Shown here one piece after another: positions 16,849 through 25,608 of a stretch of 64,000 bases of DNA; position 1 is the first letter of the stretch, and every line of letters starts with the position of its first letter. A model generated the notes under the pieces. That model searched no databases. It saw only the letters and a program-made list of their open reading frames with translations, and was not told the origin of the DNA. The DNA is from Acidimicrobiales bacterium (GTDB taxonomy: Bacteria; Actinomycetota; Acidimicrobiia; Acidimicrobiales; JAHWLA01). The stretch is taken from NCBI GenBank assembly GCA_035536915.1, contig DATLNE010000010.1:1-64000 (forward strand), in the 5' to 3' direction. Position numbers and translations under genes: made by a program.

Positions 16849-17751
16849 TCACGCCGCCTGGGCCGGTGGTGGAGGCACCGCCAGCACCTGGCCGGCGAAC
16901 AGCAGGTCGGGGTTGCCAGGATCGGCCAGGCGGAAGCGGTTGGCCTCCACAAGGGCGCGCCAGTAGGGGTCGATCTCGCGGGCCGACGGTGCTCGGCCCC
17001 AGGTGTCGGCCAAGCGTTGTTCGGCGATGACCCAGAAGCTGTCGCCCCGCCGGACCGTCCACGTCTCCTCGGCGGGCACAGGCGCATCTCCCTGCGCGTC
17101 GGTCACCGCGGGCGGCATTGGCATCGGCTCAGGCTCGGCCTCGGGCGCCCTCGGTGGCGAGTCGGCCCGCGGCGACGCAGGGTCTTCGTCGGCCTGTGGG
17201 GGTGGGAGGACCGTGGCGGGCGGCGGGGGAGCGGCTTCCTCGACCGGCGGCGACACGGGCGGTGGGAGAGGCACTGCGGTCGTGGTGGTGGGCGCCCGGT
17301 CGGGGCGCGGGCCGTCGAGGCCCCGGAGCGTGATCGGCGGACCGTGCACGCTGGTCGGTGGTCGTTCGTGGGCCTCCGCGGCAGCTGGTGGGATGCCGCC
17401 CCCGAACGAGGCGACGGCGACCGACCCGGCCGCGGCGACGCCCATGGCGCGGTCGAGCACCGCCCGCAGGAAAGGCGGGGTGACAACGTCACCTGCACGT
17501 ATCAACGGCCGGCACCGCAGCGCACGGCTGACCGTGCCGACGGCCAGCGCAGCGAGCAGGTACGCGCCCGCCCACAACGCCGCGAGGCGCACCAAGGCGA
17601 GCACAGCCACGTCGGTGCCCCGGAGCACCAGCCATGACGGCCAGGTGGCGGGTTCGGTGAGATTCGGCGCGGCAAGCAGGCCGTCGCCGAGGGCGAGGAG
17701 CACGAACTCCCCGGCCGCCACCACTGCCATCCAGCACAGCAACTTCCGCAT
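16849..17751 (-). CDS. Membrane protein with proline-rich linker and LysM domain
   Basis: A 300-residue protein: two or three N-terminal hydrophobic segments, a long proline/alanine/threonine linker (about residues 110-220), then a C-terminal LysM-like domain (TWTVRRGDSFWVIAEQRL ... NPDLLFAGQVLAVPP) expected to bind glycan. It lies just downstream of the Tad operon on the same strand and may anchor to the wall with the pilus. ATG at 17751 was used; a TTG at 17787 is also in frame. Confidence 0.8.
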   Translation of the reverse strand: MRKLLCWMAVVAAGEFVLLALGDGLLAAPNLTEPATWPSWLVLRGTDVAVLALVRLAALWAGAYLLAALAVGTVSRALRCRPLIRAGDVVTPPFLRAVLDRAMGVAAAGSVAVASFGGGIPPAAAEAHERPPTSVHGPPITLRGLDGPRPDRAPTTTTAVPLPPPVSPPVEEAAPPPPATVLPPPQADEDPASPRADSPPRAPEAEPEPMPMPPAVTDAQGDAPVPAEETWTVRRGDSFWVIAEQRLADTWGRAPSAREIDPYWRALVEANRFRLADPGNPDLLFAGQVLAVPPPPAQAA

Positions 17752-17799
17752 GGCGCCGAGCCTCGCGCGTTGTAGATCGAAAGTCAATGAAATAGCATG

Positions 17800-18273
17800 T
17801 CAACACACGGACGAAGACGAGGGCGCTTCGGTGCCTGCAGGACCGAGCACGGCGGTCGCCACCGCTTGGCCCCGCACGACTGCCCGTCGAGGAACGCCGG
17901 GCACGACGGGAGCGAAGATGTACGGCACCTCGCCGACGACGGTGACGCACACCTGGGCGCCCACCACCCGCACGGCCACCGACGTGACGTCCACGCCGCC
18001 CGACCGTCGCCGCCCCACTGCGTCGCTCGCCACCGCCTCGGCCCGGGCGGGGTCGAGCACGATGGGCCCCTCGCCGCTGCCGTAGAAGGCAGCGTCGGAC
18101 ACCGCGGCGGCAGCCGCGTCGTTGGCGGCGGCTGCGGCGGCCCCCGTCAGCTCCCGCTGGCCCAAGAAGGCCAGGGAGAAGTCGACGGCGATGGCACCGA
18201 GCACGACGAGCACCAGTACCGCCGCCGGCACCAGCAGCAACACGCTGCCCCGCTCGCCACGACGATCAGCCAC
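17800..18273 (-). CDS. TadG/TadE-like pilus-assembly protein
   Basis: A 157-residue protein with a short basic start (ADRRGERG) followed by one membrane helix (SVLLLVPAAVLVLVVLGAIAV), then an alanine-rich extracellular region. This is the usual shape of minor pilins in actinobacterial Tad loci. GTG at 18273 overlaps the previous stop. It is the last gene of the nine-gene Tad run. Confidence 0.75.
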   Translation of the reverse strand: MADRRGERGSVLLLVPAAVLVLVVLGAIAVDFSLAFLGQRELTGAAAAAANDAAAAAVSDAAFYGSGEGPIVLDPARAEAVASDAVGRRRSGGVDVTSVAVRVVGAQVCVTVVGEVPYIFAPVVPGVPRRAVVRGQAVATAVLGPAGTEAPSSSSVC

Positions 18274-18715
18274 AGTCGGCCGCCTGGTGCCCGAGCCCAC
18301 TGCGATAGGGGTCGACCACCTCCGAGTGCCGTGCCGACACCCGGAAGCCCCGCCCGATGCCGCCCACCAGCGGCACCTGCAGCAGCGGCACCACGTAGGC
18401 CGCTTCGTAGACGACCCGCGAGCAGCGGTCCAAGGTGCCCGCCGTGCGCACCACGGTGGCGCCGTCGCGTGACCGGCCGTGCCCCTCGAAGGCAGCCATG
18501 CCTGCCTCCCGAGCACGGGTATCGGCGTCGTCGGCAACCGACGATTCCACATAGGAGCGCGTCGCCTCCCGGGCCGCAGCCGCGGCGGCGGACTTGGCGT
18601 CGACCACCGCCCAGGCGTTGACCACGAGCAACGTCCCGAAGACGAACACGAGCACGCCGAAGACGAGGCCCTCCAGGCCGCCGACCTGCCCCGCCTCGCC
18701 CCGCCCCCGCCTCAC
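18266..18715 (-). CDS. TadE/TadG-like minor pilin
   Basis: A 149-residue protein starting RRGRGEAGQVGGLEG, then a single hydrophobic helix (LVFGVLVFVFGTLLVVNAWAVV) and an alanine-rich exported domain with one cysteine near its middle and one near the end. The GTG overlaps the upstream gene's TGA (GTGA), so it is coupled within the pilus operon. Confidence 0.75.
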   Translation of the reverse strand: MRRGRGEAGQVGGLEGLVFGVLVFVFGTLLVVNAWAVVDAKSAAAAAAREATRSYVESSVADDADTRAREAGMAAFEGHGRSRDGATVVRTAGTLDRCSRVVYEAAYVVPLLQVPLVGGIGRGFRVSARHSEVVDPYRSGLGHQAADCG

Positions 18716-19110
18716 CGGACTTCCTCCACCCGCACGCGCACCGTGCGCACCACGTCGGGCAGGCCCAACCCGCCGGGCAGGAACTGCGGCCGCGGCGCGC
18801 GCACCGTCAGCACCACGACGTCGGGAGCCTCGCCCCACGTGAATGAAGCCTGCTCGCCCACGCGCCCCAAGCGCCGCCGCGCGCCGTCGACGGCGACCGC
18901 CCGGGAGTCGGCGCCCGCGTCGGCGCCCGCCACCGTCTTGGCCGCGTCGTACGCGGCGGCGCTGACAACCGTGGTGGCGTACAAGCCGACCAGCACCTGC
19001 ACCGCGAACAGCAGCAGCGACAAGAAGATCAGGACGCCGACAACCGTCCCGATGATGCCGGTGCCGTCTTCGCCCCGCTCAGTTGAGGTCGCCCAGCTTG
19101 GTGTTGACAT
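18712..19110 (-). CDS. TadE-like minor pilin
   Basis: A 132-residue protein with the cytoplasmic leader ERGEDGTGIIG followed by a hydrophobic helix (TVVGVLIFLSLLLFAVQVLVGLY cut into about 22 residues) and a small soluble tail. The ATG at 19110 overlaps the upstream pilin gene by 32 bp, an unusually long overlap for this operon, but no other start is in frame. Confidence 0.72.
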   Translation of the reverse strand: MSTPSWATSTERGEDGTGIIGTVVGVLIFLSLLLFAVQVLVGLYATTVVSAAAYDAAKTVAGADAGADSRAVAVDGARRRLGRVGEQASFTWGEAPDVVVLTVRAPRPQFLPGGLGLPDVVRTVRVRVEEVR

Positions 19111-19285
19111 CGCTGTTGGCCTTGCGCAGCGTGTCGCCGAACAGCTGCCACATGAGGACGCCGAGGAACGCCATCACCAGGACGGCGATGGCGGCGGAGA
19201 TCACCCCCTCGCCCGCCTCGTCGGGCACGATGCGATCCCGCAGCCATGCCCGCCACGTCTGTTGCCACACGTACACCCCCAGCAT
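19079..19285 (-). CDS. Flp-type pilin-like small protein
   Basis: A 68-residue protein with a basic, tryptophan-containing N-terminus, the motif DEAGEG before a long helix (VISAAIAVLVMAFLGVLMW) and a short polar end. Its size and place between tadC and the TadE-like genes suggest the major pilin. AAGGAGT lies seven bases before the ATG, the strongest ribosome-binding site in the operon, consistent with high output. Confidence 0.72.
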   Translation of the reverse strand: MLGVYVWQQTWRAWLRDRIVPDEAGEGVISAAIAVLVMAFLGVLMWQLFGDTLRKANSDVNTKLGDLN

Positions 19286-19298
19286 TTCCGACTCCTTC

Positions 19299-20207
19299 TC
19301 ATGATCCCGAGAACAACCTCAGGGCTTCTACGAACGGCACCGACAGGAAGATCACGCCGGGTACCAAGGTGGCGACGGTCACCGGCACCCACACCTGCTG
19401 CGCCCGGCGCTCCATGGTCGCCACCGCCTCGCGCTGCACCTCTTGGCGGATGGCCCGGGCCTCGTCGGAGATGAGGCGGCCCAGGTCGCCCGTCTCCCGG
19501 TTGAGCGCCAGCACCGCCACCAAGCGGTCGAGCGCGGGCACACGGGCGACCGCCGCCCACTCCCGTAGGGCAGCGTCGACCGGCACGCCGTGGCGGGTCC
19601 GTGCCGTCACCCGTCGCACGTCGGTGGCGCACACGCCGCTGCCCCTCGACGCCAGCCGGTGCAATGCGGCGCCGAGCGAGTACCCGGCGCCCAGCAGCAT
19701 GCCCAACTGCTCGCTCACCACCGGCAGTTCGAGCAGCAACCGCCGTTGCCTGCGTTGCGACGCGGAGGCCAACTGCTGCTCGGGGACGAGGAACGCCAGT
19801 AACGCGGCGCCGGTGACGAACGCCAAGGCGGGCAGCGGCGGCAGGCGCAAGGCCATGGCGCCCGGCACGGCGGCGGCCACCGCCACGACCGCCCACCCCA
19901 GTTGCCGCACGCGAAAGGCAGTGACGTCGAGCGGGGAGTGGATGCGTTCCAGCCGCAACGCCGCTTCCTCCTGCACGCCGAACAGGCGCGCGGCCCGCGC
20001 CCCCGTTGAAGCTGCGAGCGGGGCCACGAGGTCGCGGAACGACTCGACGGAGAAGGGCGACGGCGCCGACGGCCCACCTCCCACGCCGACCGGCGCATAG
20101 GGCCGCAGGCGGTCGGCCAGTGACGGCCGGGAGAACCACCGCAACTCGGCCAGCACGAGGGCGGCTCCCACCCATGCCAGCAGCCCCAGCGCGACGGCTG
20201 CTCTCAT
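19299..20207 (-). CDS. tadC: Tad inner-membrane platform protein TadC
   Basis: A 302-residue type II secretion F-domain protein that forms the membrane platform for pilus assembly. N-terminal and C-terminal hydrophobic segments bracket the conserved LLLELPVVSEQLGMLLGAGY and VAVLALNRETGDLGRLISDE stretch, and it ends VPVTVATLVPGVIFLSVPFV. ATG overlaps the tadB stop by four bases. Confidence 0.88.
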   Translation of the reverse strand: MRAAVALGLLAWVGAALVLAELRWFSRPSLADRLRPYAPVGVGGGPSAPSPFSVESFRDLVAPLAASTGARAARLFGVQEEAALRLERIHSPLDVTAFRVRQLGWAVVAVAAAVPGAMALRLPPLPALAFVTGAALLAFLVPEQQLASASQRRQRRLLLELPVVSEQLGMLLGAGYSLGAALHRLASRGSGVCATDVRRVTARTRHGVPVDAALREWAAVARVPALDRLVAVLALNRETGDLGRLISDEARAIRQEVQREAVATMERRAQQVWVPVTVATLVPGVIFLSVPFVEALRLFSGS

Positions 20208-21055
20208 GCCTCGGCTCCGGTGAACACCCGCTCTTCCTGGGGCAGCTTCATCAACCGGCCTGCCCACACCCAACAGCCCGCCACCATGGCGAGGCCAAAG
20301 GCGACGGCAAGCTGCCCGGCCGAGGTCTGGTACGCAGCCCGGCCGGTGCCGATCGACAGCCCGGCCAGCGTCATGCCGAGCGGTACCACGAGCACGAAGC
20401 GCCGGGCGAAGCGCACGCCCGCTTGTTCGGCCTCGGCATCCTTGCGGCCGCGCAGCTCGTGCACCCGGTCCTCGGCCAACGCCGCCAGGCGACGGTCGAC
20501 GTCGCTGCCGCCGATCTCATGCGCCACCAGCAGCGTCTCCAACGTGGCATCCGCCGTGGCGTCGCCGAGGGCGCCCTGCAGGACGGCGACGGTGCGGGCG
20601 AAGTCGGTCGACACATGCCACTCCCGCTCGGCCGCTGCGAAGGCCTCGCGCAACTCGTCGGGCGCCCGCCTGCCCACTTCGAAGAGCGCGTTCGGCACCG
20701 ACCGGCCGACTGAGCCGACCTGCAGGCGGATTTCCTCGATCATGCGAGGCCACGCGTCGCGCGCCACCGCGCGGCGCCGCTCCGCACGGGCCCGCTCGGA
20801 CGCCGCGGGGAACGTCGACGCGAACCCACCCGCTACTGCCGCAGGCAACAGGCCACCGAACAAGGTGAAGCCGACCGCGGCGCCCACCGCGAACAGCACG
20901 AGCACCGGCCCCAGTTGGGCCGCATTCGGGCGCGGCCAACGGCGACTGTGAGCTGTGAGGCGGGGCGCCACGCCGAGCCCGCGCCAGCCGAACAGCACGG
21001 CCGTCACCACGAGGTACGTGCCGTAGGCGGCGAGCAGGGCGAGCGCGGCGGGCAT
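20204..21055 (-). CDS. tadB: Tad inner-membrane platform protein TadB
   Basis: A 283-residue F-domain protein paired with TadC. It has paired helices at the N-terminus, WPRMIEEIRLQVGSVGRSVP, the LLVAHEIGGSDVDRRLAALA core and two C-terminal helices. ATG at 21055 overlaps the tadA stop; a GTG one codon earlier is also possible. Confidence 0.88.
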   Translation of the reverse strand: MPAALALLAAYGTYLVVTAVLFGWRGLGVAPRLTAHSRRWPRPNAAQLGPVLVLFAVGAAVGFTLFGGLLPAAVAGGFASTFPAASERARAERRRAVARDAWPRMIEEIRLQVGSVGRSVPNALFEVGRRAPDELREAFAAAEREWHVSTDFARTVAVLQGALGDATADATLETLLVAHEIGGSDVDRRLAALAEDRVHELRGRKDAEAEQAGVRFARRFVLVVPLGMTLAGLSIGTGRAAYQTSAGQLAVAFGLAMVAGCWVWAGRLMKLPQEERVFTGAEA

Positions 21056-22344
21056 CACACCCGCACCGCCTCGGGATCGAGCAGTCGGCGCACGTCGTAA
21101 CCCGCTGCCTCCAGCGCCCGTCGCGCCCGGGTCGGCACGTCGCCCGTCCAGCGCAAGGGCGCATCAGGCCGCTCCCGGCGGAACAGTTCGCTCACCGTGA
21201 AGGCCATCGACTCCCGTCCGCCTTGGAAGTCCTCGACGGCGGCGATCTCCATGACCTGCACCCGATCGCCGTTGCGGGCGCAATGCACCACGACGTCGAC
21301 GGCTTCGCTCACCAACGACGACAGCGCCGACATGGGCAACTCGTTGCTCGTCTCGGCCAACTGGCAGATGAAGCGCAGCCGGGTCAGCGCCTGGCGGGCG
21401 GAACCGGCGTGGATGGTGGTGTAGCCCTTGACGCCCGACGACAGGGTCAACAGAAGGGGGAGGGCCTCTCGGTCGCGGACCTCTCCGACAATGGCGACGT
21501 CGGGCGCCATGCGCAGGAAGCCCGCTACCAACCGCCGAAGGTCGACTTCGGGCCGGTCGCGCCGGGCGGGCCGCGTCTGCAACTGGGCCACGTTCGGCAG
21601 GGGGACGTCGACCTCGAACACCTCTTCGGCGACGACCACCCGCAACGACGGGTCGAGCTCGGCGGCGCAGCACGACAGCAAGGTCGTCTTGCCCGACCCG
21701 GGCGAACCGGCGAAGACGATCGACAGCCGCGCTCGCACCGCGGCGCGCAGGAAGTCGGCGGCGTGGCGGTCGAGCATGTCGCGCTCGACCAGCTCGTCCA
21801 GCGAGCGATACGGGACGCCGGTGAACTTGCGGATGTTCACCAGCACGTGGCCGTCGCGGCCGATGTCGCCGTGCACGATGTGGATACGCGCCCCGCTGTC
21901 GAGTTGGGCGTCCTGCAAGCCTTCGGCCGGGTCGAGCTTGCGGTGCGAGCCGGACGCGTCGTCGAGGATCTTGGTCAACGTGCGCACGACGTGGTCGTCG
22001 TCGTGGAAGCCCTCGTGGTGGTAGCCCGACGTACCTCGATGGCGCTTCACAAAGATCTCCGACGGCGCGTTGACCATGATCTCCCACACGTCGTCGTCGG
22101 CCAGCAGCGGCGTCAACGGGCCGTACTCGGCCACGTTGCGGTACACCCGCTCGGCCACGCCGACGGGATCGGCGACGTCGAAGGGCCGCAGCCCCCGGGC
22201 ATGGTCGAGCGACCAGCGGGCCACCTCGTCGTCGATCAACGCCCGTAGCGCCTCGCCGTTGTCGGCGCCGTCGAGAGCAATGGCCTTGGCCCGCTCCTGC
22301 ACGGCCCGTTCGATCTCCACCAGCGGCGACACGTCGAGGGTCAT
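21055..22344 (-). CDS. tadA: Pilus assembly ATPase TadA/CpaF
   Basis: The hexameric ATPase that powers pilin assembly in the cytoplasm. The 429-residue protein has the N-terminal domain, then VFAGSPGSGKTTLL (Walker A), VVAEEVFEVDVP (Asp box), PDVAIVGEVRDREAL (Walker B) and the histidine in YTTIHAGSARQAL. ATG overlaps the tadZ stop. Confidence 0.95.
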   Translation of the reverse strand: MTLDVSPLVEIERAVQERAKAIALDGADNGEALRALIDDEVARWSLDHARGLRPFDVADPVGVAERVYRNVAEYGPLTPLLADDDVWEIMVNAPSEIFVKRHRGTSGYHHEGFHDDDHVVRTLTKILDDASGSHRKLDPAEGLQDAQLDSGARIHIVHGDIGRDGHVLVNIRKFTGVPYRSLDELVERDMLDRHAADFLRAAVRARLSIVFAGSPGSGKTTLLSCCAAELDPSLRVVVAEEVFEVDVPLPNVAQLQTRPARRDRPEVDLRRLVAGFLRMAPDVAIVGEVRDREALPLLLTLSSGVKGYTTIHAGSARQALTRLRFICQLAETSNELPMSALSSLVSEAVDVVVHCARNGDRVQVMEIAAVEDFQGGRESMAFTVSELFRRERPDAPLRWTGDVPTRARRALEAAGYDVRRLLDPEAVRV

Positions 22345-23582
22345 CCCGCGGCCTCCTCGTCGAACGACCACGCGGCCAGCGAGCCGGTCGCCACTCGTTC
22401 GGGCTCGCGCGGGAACACCGTGCGACTGCCCAGCACCTCGACGGCACCCACCAGCGGTGCCACCAACGCTGGCGGGAGGCGCACGCCGTCGCGCAAGGCG
22501 TCGTCGACGTTGCGCTCGGGCAGGAAGAGCGGCGCGGCCAGCGCCGTGGGGCCGACGAGCGAGCCGAAGGCGGCGGCCACCTCGGCGCGAGCCCGGCGCG
22601 AGCGTGGTGCCCGGTTCACCACCGGCACCAGCCGTTCGGCGGGCACGCCAAAGGCCCGCAGGTCGGCCAGCACCCGCAGCAACGAGTGCAGCCCTTTCAT
22701 GCCCGGGTAGGTCACCACGACCACGGCGTCGGCCACCCGCAGCACCGTGCGGGCCATGACGTTACGGTCCTCCACGTCGGCCGAGCCGCCCTCGTCTTCG
22801 CCTTCCACGTCGGGGTCGATGTCGCACACGACGAACGGGTAGGCGACGCGCAGCGCGTCGAGCGCCGCTTCGAAGGCGCGAGGCCGCAACGTCGACCACG
22901 CCCGCGCTCGACGCAACCCGAGCAAGAGGTCGTAGCCCCGTTCCTCGACGGCGAAGGTGAACTCCCGGGGTTCGGGCCGTCCCAGGCGAAAGGCTTCGAC
23001 GAGCTCCTGCACCCCTGGCATCACGTCGCGGGCGTCGTGCAGCGCCGCCTGTTCGGCGTGCAGGGCGAAGTCGGCCAGCACCCCGCCGAGGCCCTGGGCC
23101 ACGGCGATGGCCACGGTGGACGCTCCGGTGCCCCCCGACCCGCACACGGCGACCACCGAACCCGAGGGCGCCGGCACCGCCGCGACGGGATCGCCCGGCA
23201 ACGCCTCGGCCCGTGACACCGGCGGCGCGCACGCGGCCAAGGCGTCGAGCAACGTGCGGCGGTCGAAGCTGGCGGGCAGCACGCGCGAGACGCCGATGCC
23301 GTGCCAGTCGCGGCCGCCCCGGCCGTCGTCGACGACCAGCAAGGCGGCGCCCGCCGTGCGCACCCGGTCGGCCAGGTCGCGGTCGACGGCGGGCAACCGT
23401 CCGTCGACCAGCACCGCCGACAGCGGGCGCCCTGAGGCCAAGCGGGCTCGCACCTCTTCGATCGACACGCACTTCACGAAGTCGGCGGGCAGCGACGCCG
23501 CGTTGGCCCACGCGGCGACGGCGCGGAACCACTCGGCTCGGGCCGACGCCAGGCCCAGCACGACATAACGCTCGTGTTTCAT
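22341..23582 (-). CDS. TadZ/CpaE-like localisation ATPase
   Basis: A 413-residue protein with an N-terminal receiver-like region (VKCVSIEEVRARLASGRPL, AVLVDGRLP) and a ParA/MinD-type domain with the variant P-loop GSGGTGAST, DIDPD and VVVTYPGMKGL. Members place the pilus machine at a cell site. The ATG overlaps the cpaB stop, and the gene is translated with tadA. Confidence 0.85.
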   Translation of the reverse strand: MKHERYVVLGLASARAEWFRAVAAWANAASLPADFVKCVSIEEVRARLASGRPLSAVLVDGRLPAVDRDLADRVRTAGAALLVVDDGRGGRDWHGIGVSRVLPASFDRRTLLDALAACAPPVSRAEALPGDPVAAVPAPSGSVVAVCGSGGTGASTVAIAVAQGLGGVLADFALHAEQAALHDARDVMPGVQELVEAFRLGRPEPREFTFAVEERGYDLLLGLRRARAWSTLRPRAFEAALDALRVAYPFVVCDIDPDVEGEDEGGSADVEDRNVMARTVLRVADAVVVVTYPGMKGLHSLLRVLADLRAFGVPAERLVPVVNRAPRSRRARAEVAAAFGSLVGPTALAAPLFLPERNVDDALRDGVRLPPALVAPLVGAVEVLGSRTVFPREPERVATGSLAAWSFDEEAAG

Positions 23583-24292
23583 GACGTGCGTCCCACCCGC
23601 ACGATCGTGACGGTGCCCGCGCCAGCGGCGTGGGCTACGGCGGCGGCCTGGTCGTCGGTGTCGACGGAGACGGTGGCCACCACGTTGCGGCCGTCCGACA
23701 ACGTGCCGCTGGGACGACGCAGCCGCACCACCCGCGCCCGCCGGGCCACGACGGCGGTCTTGGCGTGCTCGCCCGTTCCGTAGGTCACGAGGATGTCGAC
23801 GGCCTCGCCCGCTTGCAGGTTGCCGTCGAGCGCTCGCGATGCCTCGACGGGGAACGACACCTGCCGGCCTTCCGGCGCATCGCGCAGCACCGATCCCGCT
23901 TGCACCAGTTCGCCGCGTGCCACCGGTCCCACCACCACGGCGCCGACAAGGTCGTCGGTGCGGCGGAAGGCCCGTTCGGCGACGAAGGCGGGCGCGTCGA
24001 CCGGTGCCATCGCCAAGTCGTCGGTCGTGATGCGATGGCCGACGGCCAAGTCGTCACGAGCGACGACGTACGGCGCCCGTCTGTCGTCGCCCGCGCCCGC
24101 GGCCACGGCGAACGTGCCCACGGCAGCCACTGCCACCAGAAAACCCCCGACGACGGCCCGGCTGCCCGGCAACGGGCGCCGTCGTCGTACAGATCGTTGC
24201 TCCTCGCCCCCGTCCACGACCTTTCCCCCAGCCTTGGCGCCATCCCTCCCAGGCGCCCCGCGGGCAGGAAACCTAGCAGCACGGAAAGACAT
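23579..24292 (-). CDS. cpaB: CpaB/RcpC-like SAF-domain protein
   Basis: First gene of the Tad operon. A 237-residue protein with one N-terminal membrane helix (VVGGFLVAVAAVGTFAVAAG), then a SAF domain (YVVARDDLAVGHRITTDDLA) and RGELVQAGSVL, which in this family is exported and helps pilus assembly. Start at ATG 24292, only 38 bp from the divergent regulator. Confidence 0.85.
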   Translation of the reverse strand: MSFRAARFPARGAPGRDGAKAGGKVVDGGEEQRSVRRRRPLPGSRAVVGGFLVAVAAVGTFAVAAGAGDDRRAPYVVARDDLAVGHRITTDDLAMAPVDAPAFVAERAFRRTDDLVGAVVVGPVARGELVQAGSVLRDAPEGRQVSFPVEASRALDGNLQAGEAVDILVTYGTGEHAKTAVVARRARVVRLRRPSGTLSDGRNVVATVSVDTDDQAAAVAHAAGAGTVTIVRVGRTS

Positions 24293-24317
24293 GAGGTACA
24301 GCAAACCGAGCACGGGG

Positions 24318-24323
24318 TAGGGT
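24318..24323 (+). promoter_or_regulatory. -10-like TAGGGT for the BldC-like gene
   Basis: TAGGGT ends seven bases before the ATG at 24331, in the 38-bp space shared with divergent cpaB, so both promoters must be overlapping and short-leadered. Confidence 0.5.
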
Positions 24324-24330
24324 GAGGCAT

Positions 24331-24555
24331 ATGCCGGAGTCGCGCTGGCTGAGCACTGCGGAGGCAAGCGAGCGTCTGGGGGTGACCCTGCGCACGCTGT
24401 ACCGCCTCGTCGACGAGGGGCGGCTGCCCGCCTACAAGATCGGCCGGGTCATCCGCATCAAGGAGGACGACGTGGCGTCGTTCATCGAGAGCGTGCGCAT
24501 CCAGCCGGGCTCGCTCGGCCACCTGTACCCCGAGCCCAAGCCCACCGACGCGTAG
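24331..24555 (+). CDS. BldC-like/excisionase-family MerR-type DNA-binding protein
   Basis: A 74-residue winged helix-turn-helix protein: WLSTAEASERLGVTLRTLYR forms the helix-turn-helix and DEGRLPAYKIGRVIRIKEDD the wing, followed by a short tail. Small proteins of this kind bind direct repeats at promoters and regulate development in Actinobacteria. It diverges from the Tad operon, making that operon the obvious first target, but this is inference. A GTG at 24322 is also in frame. Confidence 0.85.
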   Translation: MPESRWLSTAEASERLGVTLRTLYRLVDEGRLPAYKIGRVIRIKEDDVASFIESVRIQPGSLGHLYPEPKPTDA

Positions 24556-24669
24556 GAGTCGCGCGGATAGGGCACCCGCCGCACGCCGTTGGTCGTTCTC
24601 GACGGCCTGCGGCCGCGAGACAGACGCTGTGCAAATTGGTCGCCTCGCCTATCGGCTCGGCTCGTGGCG

Positions 24670-25206
24670 TCAGCCGAGCAGCGTCACTTCGCTCACTGCG
24701 TCGAGCCGCACATGGGCCGCCGCCCCGTCGGCCCCGTCGAGGCGCAAGGCGAGCACGTCGCGGCCCACCGAGCGCAACTCCCCGTGCAAGGCGTCGTTGC
24801 CGTCGACCACCACCAGTACCCGCGGCCGTTCCGCGGCGATCCCCGCCAAGGCGTGCACCAGTCGGGTGCCGAGCGGGGCGACGCGGGTGGCGCCCGCCAC
24901 GCCCGCGGTCGAGCGCACCACGGCCACGGCCCGGTAGGCGAGCAGCACGGGACGGTGGGCGTCGAGCACGAGGAAGTCGTCGGCCACCGCAACCACCGTG
25001 CCGTGATGCCGGCGCCCTGCCGTGGTCTGCACGGTGACGGCGGCGCCTTGCTCGGCCAAGTCGAGCACGAGCCCGGTGAAGCGGGCCTCCTCGTCGGCTT
25101 GGCGCCGGAGCCACGCTTCTTCGCTGCGCGAGCGAGCTTCGTCGGCGGCCCGCCGGTCCCCGGTCCATCTGGCCAGGTCGGCAAGGAGGCGTTCGACGTC
25201 GTCCAT
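24670..25206 (-). CDS. Conserved-looking protein with SH3/Sm-like core, function unknown
   Basis: A 178-residue soluble protein. After a helical, arginine/glutamate-rich N-terminus, two similar beta segments appear (GAAVTVQTTAGRRHHGTVVA with VADDFLVLD, and ALHGELRSVGRDVLALRLDG with AHVRLDAVSEV), suggesting a duplicated Sm-like barrel. I cannot name a family. It diverges from the HIT gene by 33 bp and has TAGGGT ten bases before its ATG. Confidence 0.62.
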   Translation of the reverse strand: MDDVERLLADLARWTGDRRAADEARSRSEEAWLRRQADEEARFTGLVLDLAEQGAAVTVQTTAGRRHHGTVVAVADDFLVLDAHRPVLLAYRAVAVVRSTAGVAGATRVAPLGTRLVHALAGIAAERPRVLVVVDGNDALHGELRSVGRDVLALRLDGADGAAAHVRLDAVSEVTLLG

Positions 25207-25227
25207 GGCGGTCCGGACCCTACCGAG

Positions 25228-25233
25228 TACGTT
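25228..25233 (+). promoter_or_regulatory. -10-like TACGTT for the HIT gene
   Basis: TACGTT ends six bases before the GTG at 25240; no ribosome-binding sequence is present. Confidence 0.4.
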
Positions 25234-25239
25234 CGTGCC

Positions 25240-25584
25240 GTGAGCGACTGCCTGTTCTGCAAGATCGTCGCGGGCGACATCCCGTCGACGGCCGTGCACT
25301 CGACGGAGGCGACCTACGCCTTTCGCGACATCGAGCCGACGGCGCCCACCCACGTCCTCGTGGTGCCTCGCCGCCACATCGCCAACGCCGCCGAGATCGG
25401 TGCCGACGACGGCGACCTGTTGGCCGAGATGTTCGCCACGGCCCAAGAGGTGGCCCGCTCGGAAGGCATCGACGGCAGCGGCTACCGGCTCGTGTTCAAC
25501 GTCGGCGACGACGCGCTCAACAGCGTCCCCCACCTCCACATGCACGTCATCGGCGGGCGTCGCATGAGTTGGCCTCCGGGCTGA
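25240..25584 (+). CDS. HIT-family (HINT-like) nucleotide hydrolase
   Basis: A 114-residue purine nucleoside phosphoramidase-type protein with the histidine triad HLHMHVIGG near the C-terminus and CLFCKIVAGDIPS at the start, whose cysteines often bind zinc. GTG at 25240 is the family start. It precedes phoH-ybeY-era, a common order in Actinobacteria. Confidence 0.93.
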   Translation: MSDCLFCKIVAGDIPSTAVHSTEATYAFRDIEPTAPTHVLVVPRRHIANAAEIGADDGDLLAEMFATAQEVARSEGIDGSGYRLVFNVGDDALNSVPHLHMHVIGGRRMSWPPG

Positions 25585-25608
25585 CGTACCCTGTTGCCAG
25601 AACGCTCC

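Noticed and set aside
16824-16853. Inverted repeat TGACAGT/ACCGTCA near the end of the LysM gene
   Set aside because: Imperfect seven-base arms without a T tract; too weak to call a terminator.
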